A stretch of 64,000 nt of DNA from Bacillota bacterium (GCA_023433505.1 JAEZCO010000007.1:1-64000); one strand, 5' to 3'. Shown: positions 8,073 through 17,176, numbered from the stretch's first letter. The notes: a model not told the origin generated them from the sequence alone. Made by a program: numbers and translations.

Positions 8073-8138
8073 TATTCCCTAAGGATATAAGTCGTTTAAC
8101 CCCTATAATCATATTGTCAGTTCAGTTTCTCAGGAATA
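8073..8138 (-). promoter_or_regulatory. Possible structured 5' leader of the ECF gene
   Basis: On the minus strand TATTCCTGAG (8129-8138) can pair with CTTAGGGAATA (8073-8083) with one bulged G, enclosing about 45 nt and ending just before the ribosome site. ECF S genes are often riboswitch-controlled, but this does not match any riboswitch consensus I know. Confidence 0.3.
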
Positions 8139-8282
8139 CCGACTGTAAAAATAATATTACCACATTTCTACTGCAGAAACCACAAAACTATATAAAATCG
8201 CCGAGGATATTCGAGCCAATGACTCGACGTTTTTGAGGATAAAATCTGCTATTTGTAAAATACTTTGGAGGAGGTGATTTTA

Positions 8283-9182
8283 GTGCATGAAAGAAGAAGA
8301 AATGCTCCGGATATCGGAATTGCGAGAAACGGCAATGAAAGCCTGGCAATCGCCGAAGCTCTGAAGCTTATCCAGGCAGATAACCTGATAAACAGCAGCG
8401 ATGTCGTGGTAATAACCCCTAACTGGGTACAGCAGCAAACTCCCCAGACCGGTGTAGTCGTGGGTCCCGACAGTCTTCGGGAAATCATAAGGTTTGCCAA
8501 GGGGAAGAATCCTAGGCGGGTAGTCATTGCCACCGGTTCAGGCGAAAAAGACACAGCAGAAATTATGAAAGCTTCCGGCTTTGATAAGGTTATACAGTCG
8601 GAAGGGGTGGAGTTCATCGACCTTAATAAAGGCCCTTTTACAAGAATCCAGTTGAATCACGATTTCCCCTCGGCCACCAATGTAAATAAATTATATGATG
8701 AAATGACCTTTCTCATATCCTTTACACAACTGAAATATCACCAGGAAGCCGCTTTGTCGGCAGGTATAAAAAATATAACCATGGGCTGGCCTCCTGCCGA
8801 AGAGCATGGGCATCCGAAAATGAACCAGGGCATACACAAAAATCTTCATGGCTTTATACGTGCCATGGCGCAAAAAATATCCATTGACCTGTCCATCGTC
8901 AGCGCGCAGCCTGCCATGGTGGCCACAGGTCCTTCCGGAGGCATACCTGTCCACACGGGAATCGTAATTTCCGGCACCGATGCGGCAGCCGTGGATACTA
9001 TCGGCGCAAGGCTTCTTGGCTTTAAGCCACAGGCAATTTATTATCTTTATGACTGTATCAATAACGGTATTGGCGTAGGAGATGTATCGCATATGAATAT
9101 TAAAGGTCTTTCTTTGACGGATGCGGAAAAAGCCTTTAGTACGGCAGTTTATAACATACCTGTGGCAATTGACAGCAAATAA
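8283..9182 (+). CDS. DUF362 domain-containing protein
   Basis: This 299-residue protein has the DUF362 layout: DVVVITPNWVQQQ near residue 40, then RRVVIATGSGEKDTAEIMKASG, the central TFLISFTQLKYHQEAALSAGIKNITMGWPP segment, and near the C-terminus the GIVISGTDAAAVDTIGARLLG signature. Family members are iron-sulfur-associated proteins of uncertain function; no ferredoxin cysteine cluster is present here, so this is the short form. Start: GTG at 8283 lies eight bases after GGAGG, while the in-frame TTG at 8265 overlaps that ribosome site. It is divergent from the ECF gene and stands alone. Confidence 0.85.
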   Translation: MHERRRNAPDIGIARNGNESLAIAEALKLIQADNLINSSDVVVITPNWVQQQTPQTGVVVGPDSLREIIRFAKGKNPRRVVIATGSGEKDTAEIMKASGFDKVIQSEGVEFIDLNKGPFTRIQLNHDFPSATNVNKLYDEMTFLISFTQLKYHQEAALSAGIKNITMGWPPAEEHGHPKMNQGIHKNLHGFIRAMAQKISIDLSIVSAQPAMVATGPSGGIPVHTGIVISGTDAAAVDTIGARLLGFKPQAIYYLYDCINNGIGVGDVSHMNIKGLSLTDAEKAFSTAVYNIPVAIDSK

Positions 9183-9197
9183 ATCCGGATATTCTGC

Positions 9198-9329
9198 GTA
9201 TTCATGGCGAAATACGGCCGGCAGCGGAACATTTTAATTTATCCTTCCGGAATTGTGTCTTCATGCGTCCGCACTATTTCCGGAAGGCGCATACATGCCG
9301 ATAGATCAAGGTTTATTTCGCTGTAGTAC
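9198..9329. repeat. Degenerate copy of a small inverted-repeat element
   Basis: The right half (AAGGCGCATACATGCCG at 9284-9300 and the end TTTCGCTGTAGTAC) matches the element at 30514-30626 (AAGGCGCATAAATGCCG, TTTTCGTTGTAGTAC). Both also contain an inner hairpin at the same place, here CCTTCCGGAA (9243-9252) with TTCCGGAAGG (9278-9287). The left end (GTATTCATGGCGAAAT) is only roughly an inverted copy of the right end. It may double as a terminator for the upstream gene. Confidence 0.55.
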
Positions 9330-9376
9330 CAATGCTGATTTAATAAAGCATTGATCTTTATGAGCGCTGCAGGGAA

Positions 9377-10318
9377 TCAGGCGTGTCCCTCTACCAGAAG
9401 GTCATTTTTCTGTCGTTCAAGGCTTTTCAGCTTATTCTGGACGGCAGAAACATTGTTGTCAAGCCTGTAGACGATTCCGCTGACTTTGTCGCGAAGCTCG
9501 GAGACACGGTCATTGTCACCCCTGATCCGTTCCCGGACACTCAGATCGGTAAAAATGTTGTCAAACCAGAAATCCACGGCTCTTGTGGTGGAATCTATCC
9601 CATCCAGGCTTGCGGTAGCGGACAGGTTCAAATCATGGAGCTCTTTTTGCAGGTCCTGAAGCTGTGAATTCAATACGTTAAAATCATCGGTGGCACTGTC
9701 AATATGGTTGTACTTGGCAATATGACTGATGATTCCGCCTCTGCTCCAGACATCAAAGGTGGCCCATCCCTCTGCGCTTTCCAGGTGGTCCATTGCGCTG
9801 CGGGCAGTAGACAGTACTCTTTTGCCTGCCCTGATTGCTTCTTCCATTTCAACCAGTTCTTTTGACAGCATATCCTGCTCTGCCTCCAATGCCCTATATT
9901 GCTGCGAGATTTCACTATTCTCCGCTCTGATTGCTTCTTCGCGATTTTTCAGCTCTTCTTCATATCTTCTGCTCTCCTGAAGCAATAATGACAAGCGCTG
10001 TTCCGATTCTTCCTTTTCTTTTTTCAGTTCCCTGACCCGGACGCTTGCCTTGTCATATTCCAATTTGGCAGCCAGCATTTCCTCGGTTTCCTTCTCCACC
10101 TTGTCTTCAAACCTGCCGAAATTCTTTAAGATCAAGGTAGACAGGGAATTCTTTTCTAATTTCTCAACATCCAGAGACTCTTCCTTGTATTTATCCAGCA
10201 ATCCATCCACTTCTGCTTCCGCTTCCCTGATTTTGGTGTTCAGTATCTGGACCCTTTCCCTTAAAGTCGGCAAAAATGCCAGTTTCTTTCTCATTTCCAA
10301 CAGGTTTATATTTTCCAT
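9377..10318 (-). CDS. Coiled-coil protein of unknown function
   Basis: This 313-residue soluble protein is very rich in Glu, Lys and Arg, with heptad-like helices from about residue 15 to 175 and again at the C-terminus. Between them is a conserved-looking globular piece, GWATFDVWSRGGIISHIAKYN, followed by a DFWFDNIFTDLSVRERI segment. This combination is known from uncharacterised Bacillota proteins. No signal peptide or membrane helix. The start has an AAGGAGATGCAAT ribosome site. A structural or scaffolding role is a guess. It sits between a DUF362 gene and a dehydrogenase, and the context gives no function. Confidence 0.75.
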   Translation of the reverse strand: MENINLLEMRKKLAFLPTLRERVQILNTKIREAEAEVDGLLDKYKEESLDVEKLEKNSLSTLILKNFGRFEDKVEKETEEMLAAKLEYDKASVRVRELKKEKEESEQRLSLLLQESRRYEEELKNREEAIRAENSEISQQYRALEAEQDMLSKELVEMEEAIRAGKRVLSTARSAMDHLESAEGWATFDVWSRGGIISHIAKYNHIDSATDDFNVLNSQLQDLQKELHDLNLSATASLDGIDSTTRAVDFWFDNIFTDLSVRERIRGDNDRVSELRDKVSGIVYRLDNNVSAVQNKLKSLERQKNDLLVEGHA

Positions 10319-10413
10319 ATTGCATCTCCTTTAAGCTAATATGCTTTTCCCTCCATTATACCGGGCCTTACGGCAAAAAGTCTGTATCCGCAGTCTCTCC
10401 ACACCGGAATACA

Positions 10414-11367
10414 TTAGTACCCTGCAGACAAATCAACAACATTGGATAGGGTTCTGCCATTTAACAATGCTTCCAGATTATCTGCCGCTATCCGTACTAT
10501 CCGGTCATGGGTTTCCTGCAGACTGAATCCGCCGGAAACATGAGGCGTGATAACGGCATTCCGGATTTTCCACAATCTGTGCTCCCGCGGAAGCGGTTCG
10601 GGATCTGTCACATCCAATGCCGCACCCAGCAGATGTCCATTTTCCAGGGCATCACACAACGCCTCCGTATCAATGGCGCTTCCCCGTCCGACATTGATTA
10701 GAACAGCATCGGGTTTCATCAGCCCCAAGGTTTTCCGGTTGATCACCTTGATTGTATGGCTGGTCTCAGGAAGGCTCATGGCAACGATATCTGCCCGCGG
10801 CAGCAAGTCTTCCAGCCTGTCCGTCAAATGCAGCTCATCCAGATAATCAGGCTTTTCCCTATCCTTGCGCCTGATTCCAATGGTGTATGCGCCAAGAGCC
10901 TTCAGTCTTCTGGCAAATTCGCCGCCGATATCGCCTAATCCGACAATCAGGGCTGTAGAATTATAAATCAATTTGACCCGTCCCGCATAAGACCAATTTG
11001 ATTCCGCCTGATGATCCCTGTACAGATGAAGTTTTTTATAAAGCTCCAAAAGGACGCCCAGCATATACTCGGAGATGGCAAGGCCATAGGCCCCTGTGGC
11101 GTTGGCCAATACCGCGCCTTCAGGCAGCGCCTTGTCTTCTGCATACCTGCCCACACCGGCAGACTGAAGCTGGAGCAGTTCAAGCTTTTTTGAAGCCTTC
11201 AGCATCCCAACGGGAGGGCTTCCGATAATAACATTAGCATTTTGAATCAGATCTGCATTCACTGAATTATCCTTTGCATAAGTAAAGCTTGCAGAGGGGG
11301 CTTTTTCTTCCAAAAGCCGTTTATGGCTTTCATTCACCGGAATAAGAACCAGTATGTTTTTACTCAC
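10414..11367 (-). CDS. D-isomer-specific 2-hydroxyacid dehydrogenase
   Basis: This 317-residue NAD-dependent enzyme reduces 2-keto acids to D-2-hydroxyacids or the reverse. The nucleotide-binding motif is VGLGDIGGEFARRL. Catalytic residues are visible as Arg in NVGRGSAIDTEAL, Glu in DPEPLP and His in TPHVSGG. The N-terminal catalytic lobe (ILVLIPVNESHKRLLEEKA) is short and divergent, as in the GyaR/PGDH-like group of unknown specificity. It starts with GTG behind GGAGTGA. A second member of the family is at 50947-51903, only distantly similar. Confidence 0.9.
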   Translation of the reverse strand: MSKNILVLIPVNESHKRLLEEKAPSASFTYAKDNSVNADLIQNANVIIGSPPVGMLKASKKLELLQLQSAGVGRYAEDKALPEGAVLANATGAYGLAISEYMLGVLLELYKKLHLYRDHQAESNWSYAGRVKLIYNSTALIVGLGDIGGEFARRLKALGAYTIGIRRKDREKPDYLDELHLTDRLEDLLPRADIVAMSLPETSHTIKVINRKTLGLMKPDAVLINVGRGSAIDTEALCDALENGHLLGAALDVTDPEPLPREHRLWKIRNAVITPHVSGGFSLQETHDRIVRIAADNLEALLNGRTLSNVVDLSAGY

Positions 11368-11473
11368 AATATCACTCCGTCTACTATGGCTTAATTGAAA
11401 TTTTTATATAAATCATACCATCTCTGCATGCTGTTTTCAATTCAGAGCGGATGATAGAGTGCATTAATTTTTT

Positions 11474-11511
11474 GAGATTGCCACGCTTCATTACATTCGC
11501 TCGCAATGACA
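11474..11511 (+). repeat. Dispersed repeat R1, copy 1
   Basis: Starts GAGATTGCCACGCTTCATTA and ends CGCTCGCAATGACA. Near-identical to 11921-11958 (one base differs) and related to 24112-24150. Confidence 0.8.
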
Positions 11512-11621
11512 GATGTGGCCTAAAAATAGAAACCTTATTATGTATAGAAACCGTCTCCATTGTCTGCTTGATTCCCACCTCTATGCTGTTGTAGCACTAA
11601 ACCTCTCTATCACAGAAAAGT

Positions 11622-11870
11622 AAAATGGGTGGGCATGGCTGCGAATAAATGCGTCATGTGGAGTCATGGCTGCAGGCTGTTTGTCCAGGCGAAGTTCGAA
11701 TGCGGGACCTCAGAGGAATACCCGTGACCCTTCGGCACGGACGCCGAAGACGCTTGTCTTTGAGCCAGGGATGGCGAATGACAAGCGCCCGCATTAGAAC
11801 GAACCTGGACATTACAGCCTGCCCATGACGTAGCCTGATGCAGGGATTTGCAGTCATGTTCGCCCATTTT
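11622..11870. repeat. 249-bp imperfect palindromic element
   Basis: The two halves are imperfect inverted copies. The left arm runs AAAATGGGTGGGCATGGCTG..., and the reverse complement of the right arm runs AAAATGGGCGAACATGACTG.... Both then read through GCAGGCTGT, TGTCCAGG and AATGCGGG blocks in the same order. The centre contains the hairpin CTTCGGC-ACGGAC-GCCGAAG and a GACGCTTGTC/GACAAGCG pair. It has the look of a non-autonomous mobile or folding element; it has no transposase and no obvious target duplication. Confidence 0.7.
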
Positions 11871-11920
11871 CCTGAAAGTCAGCAGGATCCCTTTTTAGCC
11901 CAGAATAGTACCTTGAAGTT

Positions 11921-11958
11921 GAGATTGCCACGCTTCATTGCATTCGCTCGCAATGACA
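11921..11958 (+). repeat. Dispersed repeat R1, copy 2
   Basis: Starts GAGATTGCCACGCTTCATTG and ends CGCTCGCAATGACA. It is in the same orientation as copy 1 and lies just beyond the right end of the 249-bp palindrome. Confidence 0.8.
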
Positions 11959-12141
11959 AAGTGTAGGTATCATACTGAGTGCGGCGAAAAATCTTAAGGC
12001 AGCTATAAGATCCTTCACTATCACTCAGGATGACCACTATTATACACTTTCAAATAATTTCACATAGCCCTGCAAGTATGCAGTACCGTAAATATATGGC
12101 GTGTGCGATTTTCTGATCTACACCTGAAGACAAAGCAGCCT

Positions 12142-12636
12142 TTAAGTGTCCTTAAGAAAAACAAGCTTTGACTGGATCTCTTCGCCCAGAGTAATGATAC
12201 CGACAGAGCCAAATCTCTGTCTTTTTTTCACCGTAGGAGAGCCCGGATTGAAATACAGCGTTTCTCCGACCCTTTGATTGTAGGGTATGTGGCTGTGACC
12301 GAATATTATACAATCCAGGCCCTCACCCTTGAAAAAATCCGGCAGCCGCTGAAGTGTTGTCCCTTTATCCCCGTGGCCATGTAAAACTCCGATTCTAAAC
12401 TTATCTGATTCTATGATCCTTTGTTCCGGAAGTATCTGCTTCAGTTCTTCGGAATCTCTATTCCCATACACCGCAGCCACAGGCGCAACAGCTTCAAGCT
12501 GCCGAATCACGCTTTCATCCACCAGGTCCCCGGCATGGATGATCAGGTCAGCTCCTGCAAAGATTTTGAATACCTCCGCCGGTATAGCCTTCGCCGACCT
12601 TGGAATATGCGTATCGGATATAACACCTATTTTCAG
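12142..12636 (-). CDS. YfcE/MJ0936-type metallophosphodiesterase with probable CTG start
   Basis: The full reading frame gives 164 residues with every metal motif of the family: GVISDTHIP (Asp-x-His, residues 5-12), HAGDLVDE, VYGNRDSEEL, GVLHGHG and FGHSHIP. These enzymes hydrolyse phosphodiesters with two metal ions. The first ATG in frame is at 12522, after the first two motifs, so it cannot be the true start. Upstream the frame is open to a TGA at 12658-12660 with no ATG, GTG or TTG before the first motif. CTG at 12634-12636, just behind GGGGTGAG and followed directly by KIGVISDTH, is the best start. An ATA start or a sequencing error are alternatives. Confidence 0.8.
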   Translation of the reverse strand: MKIGVISDTHIPRSAKAIPAEVFKIFAGADLIIHAGDLVDESVIRQLEAVAPVAAVYGNRDSEELKQILPEQRIIESDKFRIGVLHGHGDKGTTLQRLPDFFKGEGLDCIIFGHSHIPYNQRVGETLYFNPGSPTVKKRQRFGSVGIITLGEEIQSKLVFLKDT

Positions 12637-12716
12637 ATTCTCACCCCGCTGAGCAGTTCATTTTATTGCATTAGTATTCTAACAGACGACACTAATTATT
12701 ACCCGCATGACGAATT

Positions 12717-12959
12717 TTATAACTTAATACTATAACTACATCCGATACCATAAACTTTCGATTCCATCCAAAAAACCGCAGTCTTGTCGTCCTCACCCTT
12801 TATATACTGCATATTTTTCTCTGTATTCCTAGGGGTGATTTCTAAATGCCCTTTAAACAGCCGAGTCAAATGCGAAAAGTTCGTATAACCCACCTCACCG
12901 GCCAAATATCCCCGATCTGAAAACCATTCTATCCTAATTTCTGCCCTGAACAGAAACAA
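12717..12959 (-). pseudogene. Remnant of an AraC-type DNA-binding domain
   Basis: An 80-residue frame contains YLAGEVGYTNFSHLTRLFKG followed by HLEITPRNTEKN, a clear but isolated copy of the second helix-turn-helix and TPxxYR-like end of AraC regulators. The first helix-turn-helix and any sensor domain are missing, no ribosome site precedes it, and the frame overlaps the 3' end of the GH5 gene by 26 bases. It is best read as the decayed tail of a lost regulator gene, possibly once part of this glycan locus. The intact AraC-type protein nearby is at 15551-17143. Confidence 0.6.
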
Positions 12960-15261
12960 TTTGTAACAATGAAAGCGCTCCGGTACTATCCGTCTTGCTT
13001 CCGTAAACCCTGATCTGGTCTATCAAGCCTCTGAACATTCTATCTGTCGCACCGCTCCTGGTTGCAGTGTTGAAATGACCTACCGTGAATGATGGACCTA
13101 TGTTGCTTCCTGCATTTCCCCTGTTATAGTCTTTGGAAACATCAAGAGCGGCATCTGCGGAAGGCGTTCCGAAGTAAAACTTGACCTGCGCCGATGCCAG
13201 CGAAGCGTCATAGGTAACTGCGAAGAATCTCCAATTGCTTGCACCTGCATTGGCATCCACCGATATTTTACCTGCGGAGCTTCTTGCAGGAGAAGAGTCG
13301 GGCCACTGGCCAATCCCGATCTGCAGGCTTCCATCGCTCTTAAAGACCAGGTCCGCCCCATCTCCTCCGTTATTGATCCAGCTGACGATGCGGTTGCCGC
13401 CTTCTCCCTCGGCAGCATTGCGGCAGTTCACCCAGCCTGTGATTGTAAAGGATTTAAGATCTTTAAGGTCATTAATCTGTCCCGCAATATCTACGGCATA
13501 ATTGCCAAAGGCAGTACCCCAGTCCAATGAGCTTGTTCCTCCATTCGGTACAGTGTTGGTGCTCCATACGGGCCTGGTCGCTGTAATTGCTGCCGAAGGG
13601 TAGCTCCGGGAGGATGAGCCTGTGTTGGCGGTACCTGTTCCATTGTTTTCGTTGAATAGCAGTTGAATTATAGGACTGCCTGCACCACCTGGCGTGGGTG
13701 TAGGTGTGGGTACGGGAGTCGGTGTGGGTGTCGCTCCTCCGGCAACGGTCACGGTAAATTTATCGATATCTGCAGCCGCCACATCGCTGGAATCCCTCTG
13801 AAGCTTTATGGTATTGGCTGTTCCGGAGTTAAGTGCCACAGGGATGGCTTGAGTCTCTGCAAAGGTATTCCATGAACCTGTCGGCGCAAAGGTCAATTGC
13901 TGCTGTTTTGCTCCGTTGACATAAAGGCTCAGGGACCTGTTGTTGGAATATCCGTTGGCAAACCTAATGACAACCGCTGCAGTTCCACCCGAACCTCCGT
14001 TTACGCTATTTACCTGAGAATATGCCCCTTGACTGTTTATTGTTCCTATTACCTTGCCGCCCGACGCATTAGAAGCATTCTGCTGTATCGCACCTACGCC
14101 GTAAGTCCCGTTTTCCGCCTCATAAACCACACCGGCCCCCGGTACCGGCGTCGCAGTCGGAACCGGTGTAGCTCCGACTCCGGCATAGCTTTGCAGTCTT
14201 GGCTTTGCATATGCGCCCCAATGAGCGCTTACATTGTAATTCCAATCGGTTAACAAATTGGGAGTTGCCCCGGGATGGAAGCTCCATGCCGTCCAGTTGT
14301 ACTGATGTGAGTCCAGCCAGTTCAGCAGCGTAGGGCACCATGATGTGTGCGGCTCGGCATGCCAATTGGGATTGACAGCATCCCTGTACCACTGTGGATC
14401 ATCCCATCCGCATTCACCTACCAGAATAGGATTTGTATCTGCGGCACAGGTTACGTAGGCATCCCAATCAGATTTCCACGGGTAAATGTGCGCATCATAC
14501 ATTATTCCGTTGCCATTGGGATCCGTCAGGGCATACCCGCTGTCAATTCCTCTCAGGTCATATGCCCAGTCCAGACCACCGACGACGACAATATTCCTTG
14601 CACCGGCGCTGCGGACCGTATTGATCAACGCCTGATGTCCCGGAGTGTGATATGTAACAGAGCCCTCCGTTACATTGCCTCCATTTTTCCATACATTCCA
14701 GGATACATCATGAGGCTCATTATACAGACCGAATAAGACACTTGGGTTATTCCCGTAAATTGAACAGATACTTTGCCAGAATGCAGTACTGTTGTCATCC
14801 GGCATATTATGCTGGGTGTTATTGGAGCCCCAGGTCCCCATATCGGACCAATGCAAATCAAAAATCACATACTTGTTCCTTGATACAGCCATATTTACCA
14901 GGGTGTTGACCAGATTCCTGTATCCGGTGTAACTGCCGCCCTGATACTGTCCGTGTCCGAACCAAAAGTCCTGGTTCAAAGGTAAACGGATACAGTTTGC
15001 CTTCCAGTTGTCAAAAGATTCTGTAAAATTCGCCGTCATGTTTTCTCCTGCTTCCGACCATTCAAGGCTTGGAATACAGGTACCTGTCAGTCTGACGACG
15101 GCGCCGGCCGCGTTTTTTATAAGATTGCCGTCAACATGAAGTTCACTTGCTGCCGCATTTACATTGATCATTGGTGTCAGGCTTAAAATAATTGTTAGTA
15201 CCAGGCAGAGACAAAAGATGCTTTTCCTCATTTTCCTGATCTCTTGTGACTTGCTTAACAT
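12934..15261 (-). CDS. Secreted GH5 glycoside hydrolase with CBM6/35-like and LamG-like modules
   Basis: This 775-residue extracellular enzyme is modular. A signal peptide (MRKSIFCLCLVLTIILSL..., ending VNA) is followed by a GH5 barrel to about residue 365, with the acid/base Glu in GLYNEPHD (about 180) and the nucleophile Glu in LVGECGWDD (about 281). A Thr-Pro linker, a CBM6/35-like domain starting VVYEAENGTYGVG (about 374-507), a second Thr-Pro linker and a LamG/concanavalin-like domain (about 530-775) follow. GH5 enzymes cut beta-glucans or beta-mannans; the subfamily is not evident. There is no dockerin, SLH or sortase anchor. The start at 15261 has AGGGGGT upstream. It lies directly downstream of yesN-like 15551-17143 and probably belongs to that regulon. 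Confidence 0.9.
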   Translation of the reverse strand: MLSKSQEIRKMRKSIFCLCLVLTIILSLTPMINVNAAASELHVDGNLIKNAAGAVVRLTGTCIPSLEWSEAGENMTANFTESFDNWKANCIRLPLNQDFWFGHGQYQGGSYTGYRNLVNTLVNMAVSRNKYVIFDLHWSDMGTWGSNNTQHNMPDDNSTAFWQSICSIYGNNPSVLFGLYNEPHDVSWNVWKNGGNVTEGSVTYHTPGHQALINTVRSAGARNIVVVGGLDWAYDLRGIDSGYALTDPNGNGIMYDAHIYPWKSDWDAYVTCAADTNPILVGECGWDDPQWYRDAVNPNWHAEPHTSWCPTLLNWLDSHQYNWTAWSFHPGATPNLLTDWNYNVSAHWGAYAKPRLQSYAGVGATPVPTATPVPGAGVVYEAENGTYGVGAIQQNASNASGGKVIGTINSQGAYSQVNSVNGGSGGTAAVVIRFANGYSNNRSLSLYVNGAKQQQLTFAPTGSWNTFAETQAIPVALNSGTANTIKLQRDSSDVAAADIDKFTVTVAGGATPTPTPVPTPTPTPGGAGSPIIQLLFNENNGTGTANTGSSSRSYPSAAITATRPVWSTNTVPNGGTSSLDWGTAFGNYAVDIAGQINDLKDLKSFTITGWVNCRNAAEGEGGNRIVSWINNGGDGADLVFKSDGSLQIGIGQWPDSSPARSSAGKISVDANAGASNWRFFAVTYDASLASAQVKFYFGTPSADAALDVSKDYNRGNAGSNIGPSFTVGHFNTATRSGATDRMFRGLIDQIRVYGSKTDSTGALSLLQIVSVQGRN

Positions 15262-15550
15262 AATTTTACCCCCTGTTTTTTTATTATTAACAGCGCAATG
15301 AAAGTATGTAAACTGCATGATTACCCTTCCCCTGTCTTCTTTGATGCAAAATGGAACACAAAATTATCACTCCTTCCCTCCTGTTTGTTTTGCATTCAAT
15401 CCGGATAATCAATCCTGCGAAAACATTGACTGCTAATTTCCCATGCCGAAAACGATAGTCCCATATTTTCCCATTAAAAATAGTCAAAAAGGTACCCCTG
15501 GCAATATTTTGTTTACATTGCCATAAGCCGTGGTTATGCATTAATTTCTG

Positions 15551-17143
15551 TTATTTAGAATGCTCTTCCCGATATTGGGAAGGGTTTACTCCGGTTATTT
15601 CCTCAAACTTCCGGCTGAAATATTCCGGCTTGGCATAGCCCACCTTCCTGGATATCTCATAAGCCTTCAGCCCGGTGAACTGCAGCAGCTTCTTGGCTTC
15701 CTCTATCCTGATGTGGTTCAGATAATCATTGAATTTCATCGTATAAATCTTTTTAAATATCTGACCCAGGTAATTTGTGTTTACATAAAAGTCCTGCGCC
15801 AGCTTAGTAAGGGTAATATCCTCGGCATAATTCATTTCTATATACTTTTTGACCTTATAGGCAATGCCGTTGCCGATGTTTTCCTTCAAATCGTGGATAT
15901 ATAAGGCGGTATTTATGCAAAAAGCCTGCACCATTTCCTTTAGCTCATCAACATTGATCTCCCAATAATTCACATTGTAAACCGGGTACCTTTCGGGATT
16001 CCTGTCATAATTCCCATCGATCTCTGCAACTGCCTCAACCATTTTGTGCACCAGATAATTCAGCCTTATTTTTATCACTTCAGGATCCAGCTTCTTTTCT
16101 CCAAGGTATCCGAAGATCGCATCCAGTTTAGCTTGTATCCCTTTAATATCGCTGGTGATTATTTTTTCAAGCAGGTCATCGGTGAAAACCTCCTCATTAT
16201 AGTCCTCCACCACGGGCATATCTTTCAAATCAGCATATTGATATAATAATTTATCATAATTGTAAAAACCCAGCTTCATGGTTGCATATGCCGTTTCAAA
16301 AGCATCTTTAAGATGCTTGGGGAAATTCTCGGTTATTCTGCCGGCAAACAGAGTGACATAATCTGAATATTCTGCCTTCACCGATTCGCCGAGCTTAAAA
16401 AGAAATTGGCTCAAGGTAAAGCCCCTGGCAAGCATTCCCTGGTGATCAACAAAAAGGCCCCATAAATTGTCGTACTCAAATAATTCAATAAAAGCTGAAA
16501 AGCCATTCCTGTTTATTATCGCTGTCAGTATATCAATTTCACTTATTTGGCCGGTATCATTTTTATAAGATTCTGTTTTTGAAGAATACCAATTTTTCTT
16601 AATATGGAAGAGGACACAGAAATATTTATCGGATTTTTTTATAGTAAAAAAGCTGTTATCAAGGCTATCGATTGAAATGCTGCTTTTTCCCGTTAAGATA
16701 CCTTTAATAAGAGCGGATTTTCTGCTCTGCCTGCTGAGCTGTGTCCTGTATTCAACTATTTCCTCAGCCTCAATACTCTTTTTTACGTCATTGAGCGCCT
16801 CCAGCAATTCTGTCTCGTCAATGGGCTTCAGAACGTACTTCTTAACGCCGTATTGCATTGCTTTCTGCGCAAACGTAAAGTCTGCATAACCGCTTAATAC
16901 AATAATCTGGGTATTGGATTTCATCTCCTTGCGGATATGTTCGATAAAATCCAAACCGCCCATTACAGGCATTTTAATATCCGTTATGACAATGTCAGGC
17001 CTGAGTTCCTTCACAAGGCTGATTGCCTGTTTTCCGTTGGAGGCTTCTCCGGAAATGAGAATCCCCTCCCGCTCCCAGTCGATGAGCATTTTCAAGCCCT
17101 TACGGATATAAAGCTCATCATCAACAATTATTGCTTTCAGCAT
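15551..17143 (-). CDS. YesN-like response regulator (REC plus AraC-type HTH)
   Basis: This 530-residue regulator has an N-terminal receiver domain (acidic Asp8-Asp9, phosphoacceptor Asp55 in IVITDIKMPVMGG, Lys in KYVLKPIDE), a long middle region of the YesN type, and a C-terminal AraC double helix-turn-helix (KVGYAKPEYFSRKFEEITGV and the ending NPSQYREEH). It is the partner of the YesM-like kinase 33 bases upstream. Such pairs sense extracellular oligosaccharides and switch on the neighbouring binding-protein transporter and hydrolase genes. The expected targets here are the ABC operon at 18996-22648 and the GH5 gene. Confidence 0.93.
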   Translation of the reverse strand: MLKAIIVDDELYIRKGLKMLIDWEREGILISGEASNGKQAISLVKELRPDIVITDIKMPVMGGLDFIEHIRKEMKSNTQIIVLSGYADFTFAQKAMQYGVKKYVLKPIDETELLEALNDVKKSIEAEEIVEYRTQLSRQSRKSALIKGILTGKSSISIDSLDNSFFTIKKSDKYFCVLFHIKKNWYSSKTESYKNDTGQISEIDILTAIINRNGFSAFIELFEYDNLWGLFVDHQGMLARGFTLSQFLFKLGESVKAEYSDYVTLFAGRITENFPKHLKDAFETAYATMKLGFYNYDKLLYQYADLKDMPVVEDYNEEVFTDDLLEKIITSDIKGIQAKLDAIFGYLGEKKLDPEVIKIRLNYLVHKMVEAVAEIDGNYDRNPERYPVYNVNYWEINVDELKEMVQAFCINTALYIHDLKENIGNGIAYKVKKYIEMNYAEDITLTKLAQDFYVNTNYLGQIFKKIYTMKFNDYLNHIRIEEAKKLLQFTGLKAYEISRKVGYAKPEYFSRKFEEITGVNPSQYREEHSK

Positions 17144-17176
17144 AAAATCACCTATTGATACAAAGAATCCTATCCG

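Larger units (their letters stand above)
11368..12141. other. 774-bp gene-free repeat region
   Basis: No credible gene is present. The stretch holds a 249-bp imperfect palindrome (11622-11870) flanked by two direct copies of a roughly 38-bp dispersed repeat (11474-11511 and 11921-11958). Short reading frames inside the palindrome have no ribosome sites and arise from its structure. Confidence 0.8.

Noticed and set aside
11654..11867. Two overlapping 67-codon frames on the minus strand
   Set aside because: They lie entirely within the 249-bp palindrome, have no ribosome sites and reflect its base composition.
12142..12522. Short phosphodiesterase starting at ATG 12522
   Set aside because: It would lack the SDTH and HAGD metal-binding motifs that are encoded in frame just upstream.
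15287..15541. 84-codon frame upstream of the GH5 gene
   Set aside because: No ribosome site, no recognisable domain, and it runs through the expected promoter region of the GH5 gene.
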